From Amborella trichopoda (Eukaryota > Streptophyta > Magnoliopsida > Amborellales > Amborellaceae): 64,000 nt of DNA. The translations under genes were made by a program, and so were the position numbers. The DNA is taken from assembly GCF_000471905.2 (NCBI RefSeq), contig NW_006500308.1:53259-117258 (forward strand), given 5' to 3'. Shown in pieces: positions 1 through 11,105 of this stretch. The notes under the pieces are model-generated. The model did not search any database. It saw nothing but the letters and a program-made list of their open reading frames with translations, and was not told the origin of the DNA. Every line of letters starts with the position of its first letter. Position 1 is the stretch's first letter.

Positions 1-506
1 ATCTACTTTTAAAAAAAACATTTCAAAAGTAAAAGAGTTTCTTAAAGGTCTATGTAGCAATGAATAATTGTCATAGCTCGTGCTAAATTTAAGTCCTATG
101 TAAAAGTAGCAAGCTTTTGACTTTGCAATGCTGCCCATTTTTTCACCACAATGGGCCACGCAATCATGACAATATAATATATAAAATTCTATGTAATAAT
201 TCACAAGAAAAAAAAATGGAAGAAGAGGAAACAAATTTAAAAGGCCAAATCCAAATCCCCTTCAAAAATCATCGTTGATAATACTCACGTGACAACTCGC
301 CAACCCTGCAATACCAAGTGGAAAAAGGGAACAGGGAGAGGAGTGGCACTAGCTCCACCCAATAGGACATTAACACGTACCCTACGTGACGTAAACAAAG
401 AAGAGAGAGAGTGAGGGGAGGCGTTTAGAGAGAGAGAGGCAGTGGCAAGAGGAAGATGAGAGAAAAAAGAGAAGTGGTTGGAGTTGGAGCGTTAAAAAGC
501 ATAGGA
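1..506. other. Intergenic, no gene seen
   Basis: AT-rich DNA with purine-rich GA tracts near 400-470. I see no coding exon, RNA gene or clear promoter here. It ends at the target duplication of the MITE that starts at 516. Confidence 0.5.
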
Positions 507-515
507 CTATCAAAA

Positions 516-883
516 GGGAAAAGTTTATATAGAGCTCAAAACAATCAAATTTGAGTCCATCTCAAAAATTAAACTATAAGTGCTTGTTTTGATGTTCAAA
601 TATCTTCAAATGGATATCTCGACATCAAAAAGTGTCTGACATGAAAAAAATATAGATTTTAAGTTTTGAAAATAGTATATTTTGTAATGCATTTTTGGAT
701 TGTAAATTTTCAAGTTTTATAGATCTGTCGATCTACATTATTTTTTTAAGTTTTAAACTTTTAAATAAATATAAATGATATTTAAGACTATCACGAAGAT
801 TTCTAATATTGAAACCACTATACTATTTAAAAGTAGGCTCTAATTTGATTGTTTAGAGCCTAGGCTCTATACAAGCTGCATCC
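516..883. mobile_element. Mutator-like MITE, family A copy 1, perfect 9-bp TSD
   Basis: A 368-bp non-coding element flanked by identical 9-bp direct repeats CTATCAAAA at 507-515 and 884-892. It starts GGGAAAAGTTTATATAGAGC and its right end, read in reverse, is GGATGCAGCTTGTATAGAGC, so the ends form an imperfect inverted repeat. An AACAATCAAAT stretch recurs inverted at both ends. Nine-base duplications are typical of Mutator-like elements, so I assign it there. A diverged relative lies at 7169-7550. It codes for nothing. Confidence 0.8.
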
Positions 884-892
884 CTATCAAAA

Positions 893-2496
893 TCCTGTAA
901 AATATTGAGAATCCCCTCAAAATCCTGTAAAATATTGACAATCAACCATGCCTTCATGAATTAGCCAGCTTGTACTGGTTCTCTTTTTTGATCTTTTAAT
1001 CATTGAACCGACCTGTTTTGCCAATTCCTTGCAACTGCTACAAAACCGGCGTGAATCAGCCCCATTGATTTTTTTTGAAAATTTTTAGCCCGTCATTTCG
1101 AATTGCCAATCAGTCCAACCGATTGAAAATCCGAATAAGCAAATCCAAATCAGGAACATGTTTTTCAAAACCTTGGATGAGACCAGGATTTTGAAGAAAT
1201 AATTGGTAATTAAGATTGGGCACGGTAAAAATTGATCAGAACCGGTGAATCAATGGTTCGAATCACCATTTTACTGTACTGAAAAACAGCGAAAAAACAT
1301 ATACAAAAATATTGAACTCAACCAAGAACTGATCAAGATATATGAATAGATGTTTTTATTATAATAAAACGATATTTTTACTGTAGCAAAATACTGTTTT
1401 ATTAGAACCAATCGACGGTTCTCTTTTAAACCTGGATGATTTTTAGACCTGAACGATTTTTTATATATTGACAAAATGGAGATAACCAATTCTCAAATTG
1501 AACTAGTTGAGACCACCAGATCCGACAAAAAAAAAAATGGGAGATGAGAAGATGAGCATCAGAGATGAAGAATGTAGTGAGAGAGAGAGATACAGACAAA
1601 AAAAGAAAAAAGCAGGAAAAGTGAGCAATTGTTTTGGGCTTTTGGGTTTCCCAAGCATTGACCCCACTTCGGGGACCGCAACGAACCGTGGTCAAGGCCC
1701 AGCCCTAGACCTTGCACGCCAAATGGTACGCACTACGAACCCTTCCCACCCCCCTCTCTCATCTCTCTCTCTCTAGGGTACGGACTACGAACAGACCCTC
1801 GATGTCTCTCAGCAGGCGCAAGGACGGTCCGGACCGAACGGACCACCGCGGCGAGCCTGACACGGTCGGCGCCTTAATACCCTCAAATCCAGTACGAACT
1901 ACCCCTTAACCTTCCCGTAATTTCTCATACGTCCTCACACGTGGGTCGCATTGTGCCCAGACAAAATTACCGAAATGCCCTCATTTTATTTATTTTTCCA
2001 GAAAGACCAAATTGTCGCTTTGGTTTGGTGTTAAAAGGAGCAGAGAATATTTGACTCAGGCCCCCCCATAGAAAAGCCCCACCTGTCTTTTTTCTCTACG
2101 AGGGCAATTCCGCATATATGGTTAAAAGGGAGGGCAGGAATTATGGAAAAGGTGGGATTTGGACATGTACATTTTGATTGGAAAGTGGCCGCGGGGTCAG
2201 CGTTGCATTTAATGATGAAAGGAAATTTCGAAACGAACCTCGACGTTCCCAAGAAAAATAGCAACCAGACCCGTTGGCCTTTTGTCGCATGCTGTGTTCC
2301 ACTTTCCAAATTCCAAATAAAGCCCCCAACTATATCTCATATCACCGGGGTATCACAAGGGCATTTTAGTCGTTCCCTAAAAAAGCAGCCCCACATAATC
2401 CATAACAAAAGACGAGAATAGGGTGCTCACTGTACTCTTCTTCACTGCATACACACACGAGAACTTCGAAATCTTGGAGCTTATAATACTATAATT
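893..2496. other. Intergenic, no gene assigned
   Basis: No recognisable gene. A GC-richer island at about 1660-1910 holds short open frames without a recognisable domain, and (CT)n at 1755-1776. The 2030-2430 stretch also looks less AT-rich than its surroundings. Either could be a leader or promoter of something outside my recognition, but nothing supports a call. Confidence 0.35.
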
Positions 2497-2786
2497 CAAT
2501 GATTTTAAAAACAGAAAAATCGACCCCCGATAGCTGTTTTATTGTATGAAAAAATAAATGAATAGGCAAAAAATTACATGCAAAAATAGTGATGAATTGG
2601 CATTTTTTACGGTAGAAAAATGTCGTTTTAGTGTAGCGAATCATTGGTTGTTCTACTGTAGACGTTGTTCTACTGTAGACCCAGATGATTTCCTATATGT
2701 CGACATAATCAGTATGAGGTGACTGATTTTTGAGTCGTACTTAGCGATTTCATGCCGACTCGATGTTTTTCAAAATCACACCAAAT
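2497..2786. mobile_element. Possible hAT-like fold-back element
   Basis: The left end CAATGATTTTAAAAAC and the reverse of the right end GTGATTTTGAAAAACAT resemble each other, and TCGAC-like motifs follow inside both ends, as in the better supported hAT-like elements at 41177, 43942 and 53109. A short direct repeat of the right end (2762-2786 and 2802-2826) blurs the boundary. I could not find a target duplication, so this is a weak call. Confidence 0.3.
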
Positions 2787-3417
2787 CAAAATTAAACCAA
2801 CTTGATGTTTTTCAAAATCACACCAAATCAAACTTAAACCACGGGCAAAAGCATATTGTAATTATTTTTCCAATTATTTTCATTTTTCTTTCAAGAAAAT
2901 AATTAAAAACAAGTAAAGTGATTACATGCTCTTTATATCAAATAACATCTACATCTAAATAGTTGCAACCCATATTGCTCTAAAAAAAATTACAAAAAGA
3001 AATTGATATATTAATCTTAAAATGCGATAATTAAAGCATATCACTACTATACAATGCAAAGCACAAGTAATTAACGGAAAAGCATTTTCCAGAGATAAAT
3101 TATATATCATCAGTAAAAACTTAAATACCTCAAGAAAACTCACCTTTCCGTCCTTTTTTTTTTTTTTCCCTATCTTAGCCCAAGTGGAAAATAGGACTAA
3201 GACCCAATGGGAATCATTGCCCCCAAGTTTTTCATTAACTTATTTTTTTCCTCCATTTTCCTATAAAACAAAAACCAATGTCCTCTGGAAAAATTTCAAC
3301 GGCTGGGATATCCTATCATGGCAAACGCGTGAGCCACCCTCTTATATATAAATAAATTAAAATCCCAAGCCAACCCCAAAATTCCCAAAATATCCCCACC
3401 TGCTTTTTCTCTCCCAT

Positions 3418-5275
3418 TCATATAAAGCAATTAAGCCTCATTGTCTCGTCATTTGAGATGCCGACACATCCAGAACAGCTGCTAAAGCTGAGACACCCGG
3501 CCTCTAAGACACCGATTGGGCTCTTTGGAGAGGCCGAAGACTCGCCGGAAAATGATTTTCCGGCGAAAAAACAGCAGTCTTTGGTCGTCTCAATCTCTTC
3601 AATCAGTTCATAGCACTTTGATACCTTTTCCTGCAAATTTCACCGAAAATAACTCAATGCCCATTTATCAGTGAATTTCTACCATATGTAAGGCCAGGAA
3701 AATGAGAATAAAATTGAGAGAAAACCCGCATATTGCCCATAGCTTGATTTCATTAATCACTAAAGAAGAAGAGTACAAAAGAATATTGTTTTTGGGTGAA
3801 TTAAAGTACAAAAGAATTGAAATAAATAACAAAACCCATATGATGAATTCCCCTTATTTAAATCCAAAAGTCTCAAAAGACCATGGACATGAAACATATT
3901 AATATATCTTATGATATCCATTGATTTAATGCACGTATATAAGAAAGAAAAACTAAAATAAGGAAACCCACAAGATGAATTCACCTACTTTAAGCCCAAA
4001 AAAAGGCATATAAACAAGCGTAAATATCTAAAAAAAATATCGAAAAAAAATATTCATTCATAATTGAAAACATAAAAAGGGTAGTCAAATTCATTTCATG
4101 AAAATTTAATTGACCTTGTTGATGAGAGGAGAGCATGAATCCATTGCATCGTGGAAGTCAACAGCAGGTTGGATTTCTCTAGACACAAATATTGCCACAG
4201 CTGATGCAAGCTCAGATGGCCTGAATTCAAGAAACTCAATCCCTGCAACCCAAGAAAATAAAAAACATGAATTTTTCTGATGTGTTTTGATTCTTGTATT
4301 CATTCTTTCTCTCTAGAGGTTATCCCTTAAAAGACTGGAATTTCTTCATTTTTTTACCTCTGGTTAAGTTTAGAATCAACTGTGTTGATCGAGATATGAG
4401 AGATTTAGGAATTGGGTTCTCTGGATTTGTCCTGAAAATGAAGTGATCGATGAAGGAAAATGGGGTAATGGCATTCATTCTCCATTTCAGGGTAGTGAGC
4501 AATAGGAGCTCCATTTTCTGAATGGTCCTTGCCTCAAATACAAATTTGGTTTCTTCACTCACCTGTAAACATACAGTGACAAATTGATAATCAAGCATTC
4601 GGCATAAGAAATGAGGCATCTTAGAGAGAGAGAGAAATGTGAACTTACCTGCAAGTCCAATGACAATGGCACGTCAGTTTCTTCCATCTTCGCTGCGAGA
4701 GACAGGCAGGCAACAGAGAGCAGCTGCACCATCCAAACTTTACCTTGCTAGAGAGAGAAACAGTGGATGGAAATGAATAAGAAAAAACAAATTTTCATCA
4801 AACTTTTCTATGCTTTTAGGATGGGAGAATGAGTATTGGGTTCTCACAGGGAGTTCATACTCAGATAGGAACCGATCCAGGTAGTTTACAGATAAACAAG
4901 CAGTCAAAGGAGCAAAATTGTAATGTCCATGAACCTGTAAACACCGATTAAACAAGTTCAGATTCTAGAGAGAGAGAACACCCCAAGTAGAGTGTGTGAG
5001 AGAGAAGAGATGAATCAATCAAAACCCACCTTATAAATCCAATCAACTGCATCATTCCTTGCAGATACATTGACATTACCAGATTGGAGCTTAAATAGAT
5101 AGTCCTCTTTTGGGGTGAAATGGGTCTCTTGTGAAATCAAAGAGGCTATATGGGCTTCATCGGGCATTGTCGATTGAATGTAGATTGAAGGCATGACAAT
5201 GGGTGGTTCCTCTTCTCCTTCTTCCATCTCTTCTGAGCAGAGAAGGGTAGAGAGAGAATCAAAATAGGCAGCCAT
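3418..5275 (-). CDS. D-type cyclin, CYCD2/CYCD4-like, six exons
   Basis: Cell-cycle regulator expected to bind a CDKA-type kinase and direct it to retinoblastoma-related protein in the nucleus at the G1/S step. Exons on the minus strand, inferred from splice sites and family fit: 5275-5030, 4934-4848, 4747-4649, 4562-4358, 4242-4115 and 3630-3418. They give 325 residues, normal for the family, with no stop or frameshift. Residues 11-15 (LLCSE) are the LxCxE Rb-binding motif. The cyclin N box spans about 50-180, with [38 protein letters not shown] and [15 protein letters not shown]. The C box follows, with [15 protein letters not shown]. The tail has [13 protein letters not shown], as in D2/D4 cyclins. 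The start is the only ATG upstream of LxCxE in frame. Five introns interrupt the frame at plausible phases; the fifth donor (AAG|GTCAAT) is weak. Subgroup D2 versus D4 is inference. Confidence 0.94.
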
Positions 5276-5846
5276 TGAAGGTTTTCTTTGCTCTGCCTAC
5301 TGAGACGGGTTTTCAGAGATGGAAATGTGGAGCGAAAGAGATAGTCATGTGGGTGCCGTCGGTTTTGGGTCTGTGGGATTAACAGGGGGCGCCATTAAAG
5401 TAAGGAATCAGAAGAAAGGAAAGGGTATTTAGAGCATGGAGGAGATAGATGGAGGAATTACAGAGAACCCTGCTCTGCCCTGCCCCAATTTAAACCCGGC
5501 TTTTGGGAAAGGGGTATTAATTGGTCGGGGGTTTTAGTCCTCGAAATAAATCTCTTGCTTTTTTTTTCCCATCATCTTACATTCTCCCTTTTCTCTCTCT
5601 CTCTCTCCTCAATCGGCCATCTCTCTCTCTAAAAACACACACTTTCTCATCAACTCACACAAACACACAGACCCATTTATCTCACACACACACACTACTT
5701 CTCTCTCTCTCTCTCTCAAAACACACACGCACACTCGTTACACACGTACAGACTCTCAAACACCAGCGCATACATGCACACTTTCTCCTCAACTCGCACA
5801 AACACTCGCACCCATGCATATCCACTCTCTCCCATCTCTCTTTCTC
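5276..5846. promoter_or_regulatory. Upstream region of the cyclin gene with (CT)n/(CA)n tract
   Basis: Sequence 5' of the cyclin start. Positions 5587-5850 are a long pyrimidine and CA-rich tract on the plus strand, which is purine-rich (GA)n on the cyclin's coding strand. Such tracts are common in plant 5' leaders and promoters. I see no convincing TATA box or transcription start, so the regulatory role is only positional inference. The open frame across the tract is low-complexity and not a gene. Confidence 0.3.
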
Positions 5847-6318
5847 AAAAATGTTTATACAAGGATGCTACCTTATAAGGTAGAACTACATATGCCCCTT
5901 AAAAATCCATCAAAAAAGATAGTTTTAATATTGAAAAATCCTTTGGCTGATCATCTTGACATCGAGATGTATGATTTTAAAACATAAAAATATTGTAATG
6001 TCGAGATGTATGACTTTAAAAAATAAAAAGATTTTAATGTTGAGATGTATAACTTTAAAAAATAAAAAGATTTTAAATCTCAGAAATAATACATTTTACA
6101 ACATATTATCTACATTGCCCTTTTTTCAAGATTTTCATATATTTGTAGATCTACTTGATTTTAACTATTTTTAAAATTTAAAATTTTATAATTAGATATA
6201 AAAATAGATTTTGAAATAATCCTAAAAATATTTTACATCAAAATTATATACCATGATAAAATGTGAAGGTACACCTTACTTCTACACCTGCGGATGTATC
6301 CGTATGCCAATTGCACCC
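5847..6318. mobile_element. MITE family B copy 1
   Basis: Non-coding repeat homologous to 13656-14065 and 16952-17343. Shared landmarks in order are a start like AAGTTTATATAAGGATGC, the phrase AATCCATC, a CATCTCGACATCGAGA-like core, TAGATCTACTTGATTTTAAC and an end like CAACTGCACCC. This copy is longer because of a tandemly repeated ATGTATGACTTTAAAA-type unit at about 5965-6075. No target duplication was visible for this copy; copy 3 has a perfect one. Confidence 0.65.
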
Positions 6319-7168
6319 TTTTTAAAGTATATGTAATATGTAACATGAAGATCATGAATATAAAAAAAATTTGAAAACTAAAAATAATAATTATATTAAT
6401 AAAATATTTGAACGGTTAGTTACAATTGTTTTTAAACGACGGGCAACCTATTTGCATCCATCTTTATACATCTGGACCACATATTGTAGAAATACGATCC
6501 TGCTCGCATGAAACAATTGTTTTTTTTTTTTTTTTTTAACATTAACGCAACCTTGTTTCTCAAACATATCCTCTCCATTTTGAATGTACACACAGTCTCC
6601 CTCTCTCTCTCTCTCAGTGTTTAGGGCCCTAAAACATCAGATTCAGTGAGAGCCACAAGTCCATTAGCTCATCTCAATCAATTACTCTCTCTGGTTTCCT
6701 TTTACTCATTTTCTCTCCAAATATTTATTTGTTGTTCTTTCACTCCTAACTTCATCTAATATTACTTTTTCACCCTGCATTTATTTTCCACTCTCTATTT
6801 TTCATATATATCTCCTCTCATTTGACTATCTTTTTCACAATAATTCGTTTTGAGAAAGTATACTGTGCACCCTTGCTTTCCCTTTGTTTTACTCTTTCTC
6901 TGTCCCCTAATTTTTCTTTTACCTTCTCAACTTGGTCATTTTACTTCTCTCTCTCTATCTTTCTCTCTCTACATTTCTTTTACTTTATATTCCTCAACAT
7001 TTCTTTTACTTTTGGGAGCGCTGACATTTCCTCCTTTCCTGGTTGCTTTTTGGTTTTCTAGTAAAAAACAGCAGACACATTCGCTCTCAAATCTCAATAG
7101 GTGGCAAGTGATCAACACCCTGTAGGCTTTAAATAAAAAAAAAATGAAAAATAAAAAGAAGAAGAGGA
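6319..7168. other. Intergenic, pyrimidine-rich, no gene
   Basis: Holds a poly-T run near 6520-6538 and (CT)n-rich stretches at 6597-6616 and 6940-6975. The longish open frames at 6822-7125 are made of this low-complexity DNA and show no domain. Confidence 0.45.
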
Positions 7169-7550
7169 GGAAAAACTTATATAGAGCCAAGGCTCTAAAC
7201 AATCAAATTAGAGCCCACCTCAAAAATTTCACTAAAAGATTGTTGTTTTGATTATCAAATATCTTCAAATTGATCATCTCGACATCAAGATTCATGAACA
7301 TGAAAAAAAATAGATTAGAAGTTTTGAAAGTAGTTCATCTTGTAACACATATTTGGACCATCAATTGTTTAGTTTTAATTGATCTGCTCGATCTACACTT
7401 TTTTTTAAGCTTTAAATTTTATAATTAAAGATGGAAATATATTTTAAGGCTATCACAAAGTTTTTTAGTATTGAAACTGCATTTCTTAACATTATTTGAA
7501 TGTGCTTTACTTTGATTGTTTAGAGCCTCGGGTCTATACAAACTGTACCC
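7169..7550. mobile_element. MITE family A copy 2
   Basis: Related to 516-883 end to end. The left end reads GGAAAAACTTATATAGAGCC, and the right end in reverse reads GGGTACAGTTTGTATAGACC. The inner inverted pair GGCTCTAAACAATCAAA is well kept at both ends. No matching 9-bp flank was found, so the insertion is probably older or rearranged. Confidence 0.65.
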
Positions 7551-8402
7551 AAAAAAATAATAGTAGACAAAAAAAAAAAAAGAAAGAAAGAGATTGAAGT
7601 TATTTTGATCTCCACCATCCAATTTAGGTGACTGACGGTGGAGATCAAGGGCTCGAAGGACCATTTCCCATGTAAAAAAGGAAATGTGCTTTTATGTTCT
7701 TCAATGTGATAGTTGTAGCCCAATTATGGAGAAATAAGTGGTTTGGTCAAAAATCGCACCCTTTTTGCTTTGGGGTGAAAGAGGCGAATTTCCGAATTCT
7801 TTTCATTTTCCAAATAATTCAGAGGATTATTTGATATGAAACTTGGGGATCCATTTTAGAATCTTCACTTTAGTGCATGTGAAAAACACACTCAAGTCCG
7901 GGCAACTCAAATATTGGGCATTTCATGTATCAAAAAAAGCGGTTATTGATAATCCTTTGGGGCCCTAAATATAACTCTTAGCTAGGGTTTTGCCTGAGGG
8001 ATCAGATGTACATTTTGCTCCTGCATGGTCATATAAAGTTTGAGATAAACTGTTCTATTATTTTTGCAGGTAATGAGCGTATAGAGTGCTCGTAATAGTC
8101 GTAAGAACCTCGTTTTTGATATGGCATGAAATATCATACTATTTACCAATCCCCCCGAAACCATATGCTTTCAAAATTTGAATGGAAAAACAAAAAATTA
8201 TACAAATTTTTTAAAAAGAAACAAGATAATATATATGGACAAATGTTATCTCATTCAAATGAGAAAACAATTCTCAGCTACTTAGACTTTTGGGCTTCCA
8301 GCAAAAAGATGAAAAGAAAAAGCAAAAGATGCAAACCAAAATTTTATCCTTCATGAAAGTGAAGTGAAGAGATGCCTTGTAAAAGGTTTTAATACCTTAG
8401 TA
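7551..8402. other. Intergenic, no gene
   Basis: AT-rich DNA with short open frames lacking any recognisable motif. An A-rich run lies at 7569-7582. Nothing else can be supported. Confidence 0.4.
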
Positions 8403-8705
8403 ATAGTATATGGAGCCAAATATATCACCATCATCATTCATGATGGCCTTTCTTAACTATTTGGATTGACGATACAGATCTTAATATGTCATTCTGCTCT
8501 ATCAATAACCACACACTATATTTTTTAAAATTGAGGGAGATATCGAATCCTTTGGCCCACAAATATATTATCATCATCATTCTCATCAGAGCTTTTTTTA
8601 ATTATTTGGGGTCGACTCTACAGATCATGATATGTCATTCTGCTATGCCAAGGACTATACACTATATTTTCTAAAATTGGGGGAAATATCTAATTCCGTG
8701 GTCCG
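8403..8705. repeat. Tandem duplication of a LINE-tail-like repeat
   Basis: Two diverged copies of about 150 bases, starting near 8403 and 8553, share TATCA(T/C)CATCATCATT, ACTATTTGG-type, ACAGATC, ATATGTCATTCTGCT and ACTATATTTT in the same order. Read on the minus strand, the first part resembles the end of plant LINE-type reverse transcriptases (CCAAATAGTT followed by GATGATGATG), which also occurs at 31590-31745 and 14905-14950. I infer a LINE 3' end, duplicated in place. Confidence 0.45.
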
Positions 8706-8916
8706 AGATTTGCTTTGTCTAAAGAACACCAAAACCCATTGTATGAATAGATTATCATGAAAATATATGGGACCATGTCTATAAGTTTTTTGGGTGGGGA
8801 GTAATTCTATTGTTCGATTATTTAATAAGCATTTTGGTTCCGTGGTTCTTAAGATGTCGTGGTTTTATGTATAGAGCCGCGTGTTGCCCCCTAGTGCTTG
8901 CTTCCCGAACCCACTG

Positions 8917-9003
8917 GCTCTCTCTCTCTCTCTCTTCAAGCTCTCTCTCTTTCTCTCTCTTCTAGCTCTCTGTCTCTTTCTCTCTCTTCAAGCTGTCTCT
9001 CTC
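8917..9003. repeat. Imperfect (CT)n microsatellite
   Basis: CT dinucleotides interrupted regularly by TTCAAGCT or TTCTAGCT units, which suggests a short higher-order repeat. It directly precedes the 100-bp tandem duplication. Confidence 0.8.
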
Positions 9004-9008
9004 TCTAT

Positions 9009-9208
9009 ATGCCTCCTTATTCAAGCTGTCCTTAAGACCTTGACTCGAAATGATTAAAAATCCATCCTTTATTTATAGAGAATCAAATAAACCTCATTCT
9101 ATTCGACCATGCCTCCTTATTCAAGCTGTCCTAAAGACCTTGACTCGAAATGATTAAAAATCCATCCTTTATTTATAGAGAAACAAATAAACCTCATTCT
9201 ATTCGACC
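9009..9208. repeat. Perfectly adjacent 100-bp tandem duplication, about 98% identical
   Basis: Copies 9009-9108 and 9109-9208 start ATGCCTCCTTATTCAAGC and end ATTCTATTCGACC. By eye they differ at two bases (CTTAAG/CTAAAG and GAATC/GAAAC). The near-identity points to a recent duplication or an assembly slip. It has no coding content. Confidence 0.9.
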
Positions 9209-10728
9209 ATATGACAGACAAGTCCAAAGACATTGAGGATACTATGTTAGACAGAGAGATTAAGAGATTTTTCAGAGCTGCAAAGCAGAGGAGGATTAAA
9301 AGTTGGTAACTAGGTTTTTAAAATTAGGCAATTTTTAATTCGGATTGCTGATTCAGATCCGGAGGCGGTCAGGACCGAACTAGTCCCATAATAGCATGGG
9401 TCTCCATATTATGGGTCTCCACCCAATTCCCTCTAAAATCTCCTTTTGTATTTTCTTTTTCTTTTTTTTTTAAGCTTATCGGATGTTGTCATTGGTCCCC
9501 CATAAATTCTTACCCTATGAACCGTTACTTCGATTTTTATTTTATTTTAGTTATTTTTTAATTTTTATGGATCACCAATTCAGAGATTTGAAACCATCCA
9601 AACGGCCAATCTAGCAGATCCAAACCACGATTTGGATAAACGATCCGCCCCACCGACCCGTTTTTTAAAATGTTGTCGATAGCTAAAGGAAATGAGATGA
9701 ACGTTGTGGAGAAGTAGGCCAAGATCAATGGCGGATTTCTGTTCTATTTAGATATAGAGGGTGGAGAGAGAAGGTTTAGCAACAATTTCCTTCCATACTG
9801 AAGAAATTATTTTCCTCATAACTACTAGTCGACTAGCTGTGTCAAAAAACAATGCTGTTTGGTGACTTGCGACTCATTTATTTAAGAGCACCTATTGCTG
9901 TGCTCCTCTCTAGAGAATATGGTTTTCTTCTACTCCCTCGATTAGAAGACTTACTTGGGAGGATTTTTTCAATCTAAACTTTTGGAAACTACTTAAAAAT
10001 TATTAGATCATAAATGGAATTTAAGTTTTCTAGCGCTTAGATCTCACAATCTAAAAATTGGAAAGCCTTAATTCACTCTTACGACATTATTTTTTTCAAG
10101 TGCATAGAGAGTACAATTAAGAATTTTTTTTTTTTTAATTATTGAGGATAGTTTATAGGTTGAAAAGGTTACATCTCCAAAGTTTATGGTCCTAAAATCA
10201 ATTCTATGTGGAGTTTTACATGGAGGAGTAAATGGACATTGTACTCCCGCTATAGTAAAATATCTTTTGGACTTCTACGTAAGTTTGTTTAATTCCAAAG
10301 GTTTTTTTTTTTTTGTAGTAATTTAGTGGGAAGAGAAATGCCAACCCGTTTTTTCAGATAGATTAGAAAATTCGTTTTTCATCAATTGGTGGTATCAACA
10401 AAATTCAAAAAGCATATAATGTGGGAAATAGGTATGGGGGTACGGCAAGGGCATGTTACAACTTACAAGTTTGCCAAGTTGTTGTTGCTTGCCCGCAAAT
10501 AAAGCTTCTCTCTTCACACGCAAAATAATGGCACTCAAACTATCATTTGATGAAACCTATGAGAAAAAAAAAATTGAATAAATCTACACAAACAATATTG
10601 AATTCTTATACTATGTAAATCACAAAGTTTACATACGTATGACACGATAGGTGAAATTTGTATAGGTTAATTTCAATAAAACTTCAATGAATATACGAAT
10701 TGAGCTTTTCTTTATGGATGAAGTTTCT
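9209..10728. other. Intergenic, no gene; possible old fold-back piece
   Basis: No gene was recognised. Between about 9309 and 9672 the ends GTTTTTAAAATTAGGC and, reversed, CATTTTAAAAAACGGG hint at a decayed fold-back element with GATCCG-type motifs inside, but the match is weak. T-rich runs lie at 9460-9473 and 10124-10138. Confidence 0.35.
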
Positions 10729-11105
10729 ATGGGGCCTAGGCGTTATGGAAATAAAATAAAGCATCACCTCAAATCCTCATTTGGAAAGCAGTTTCGATAT
10801 AGAAATCTTTATGCTGACGGTAAAATTAATTTATAACATAAACAATAAAATTTGATCTCAAAAAATGGTACAGATCTTGCGGATATGTAAACATTTACTG
10901 TTAGGGCGAAATGGATGGTCTAGATGATTTGTTGCAATATACACTATTTTTTTATTTTAAAATCCTATTTTTTTTTTAACAACCATAATGTTTAAGCTGA
11001 GATGATCGATTTAAACGTTTTTCAACACTTGAATGCAATTTTTGATGAGTTATGAGGTGGGGCTTTATTTATTTTGATAGAGCTGAAGCTCTATCAAATC
11101 ATTTT
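10729..11105. mobile_element. MITE family C copy 1
   Basis: Homologous to the element at 16930-17700. Both have TTTCTAT.(A/G)G.CCTAGGC at the left, CACCTCAAATCCT, a central AAATGG(T)ACAGATCTTGC-type stretch, AAATGGA(T/C)GGTCTA, CAACCAT(A/G)ATGTT(T/C)AAGC and an end like TATCAAATCATTTTCC. It is non-coding. The left end is set by homology only. Confidence 0.6.

Noticed and set aside
1507-1909. Open frames in the GC-richer island
   Set aside because: Short, overlapping in different frames, and without motifs; not enough for a gene call.
5521-5883. 120-codon open frame on the plus strand upstream of the cyclin
   Set aside because: Made of (CT)n and (CA)n sequence; low-complexity Ser/Leu/Thr/His composition with no domain.
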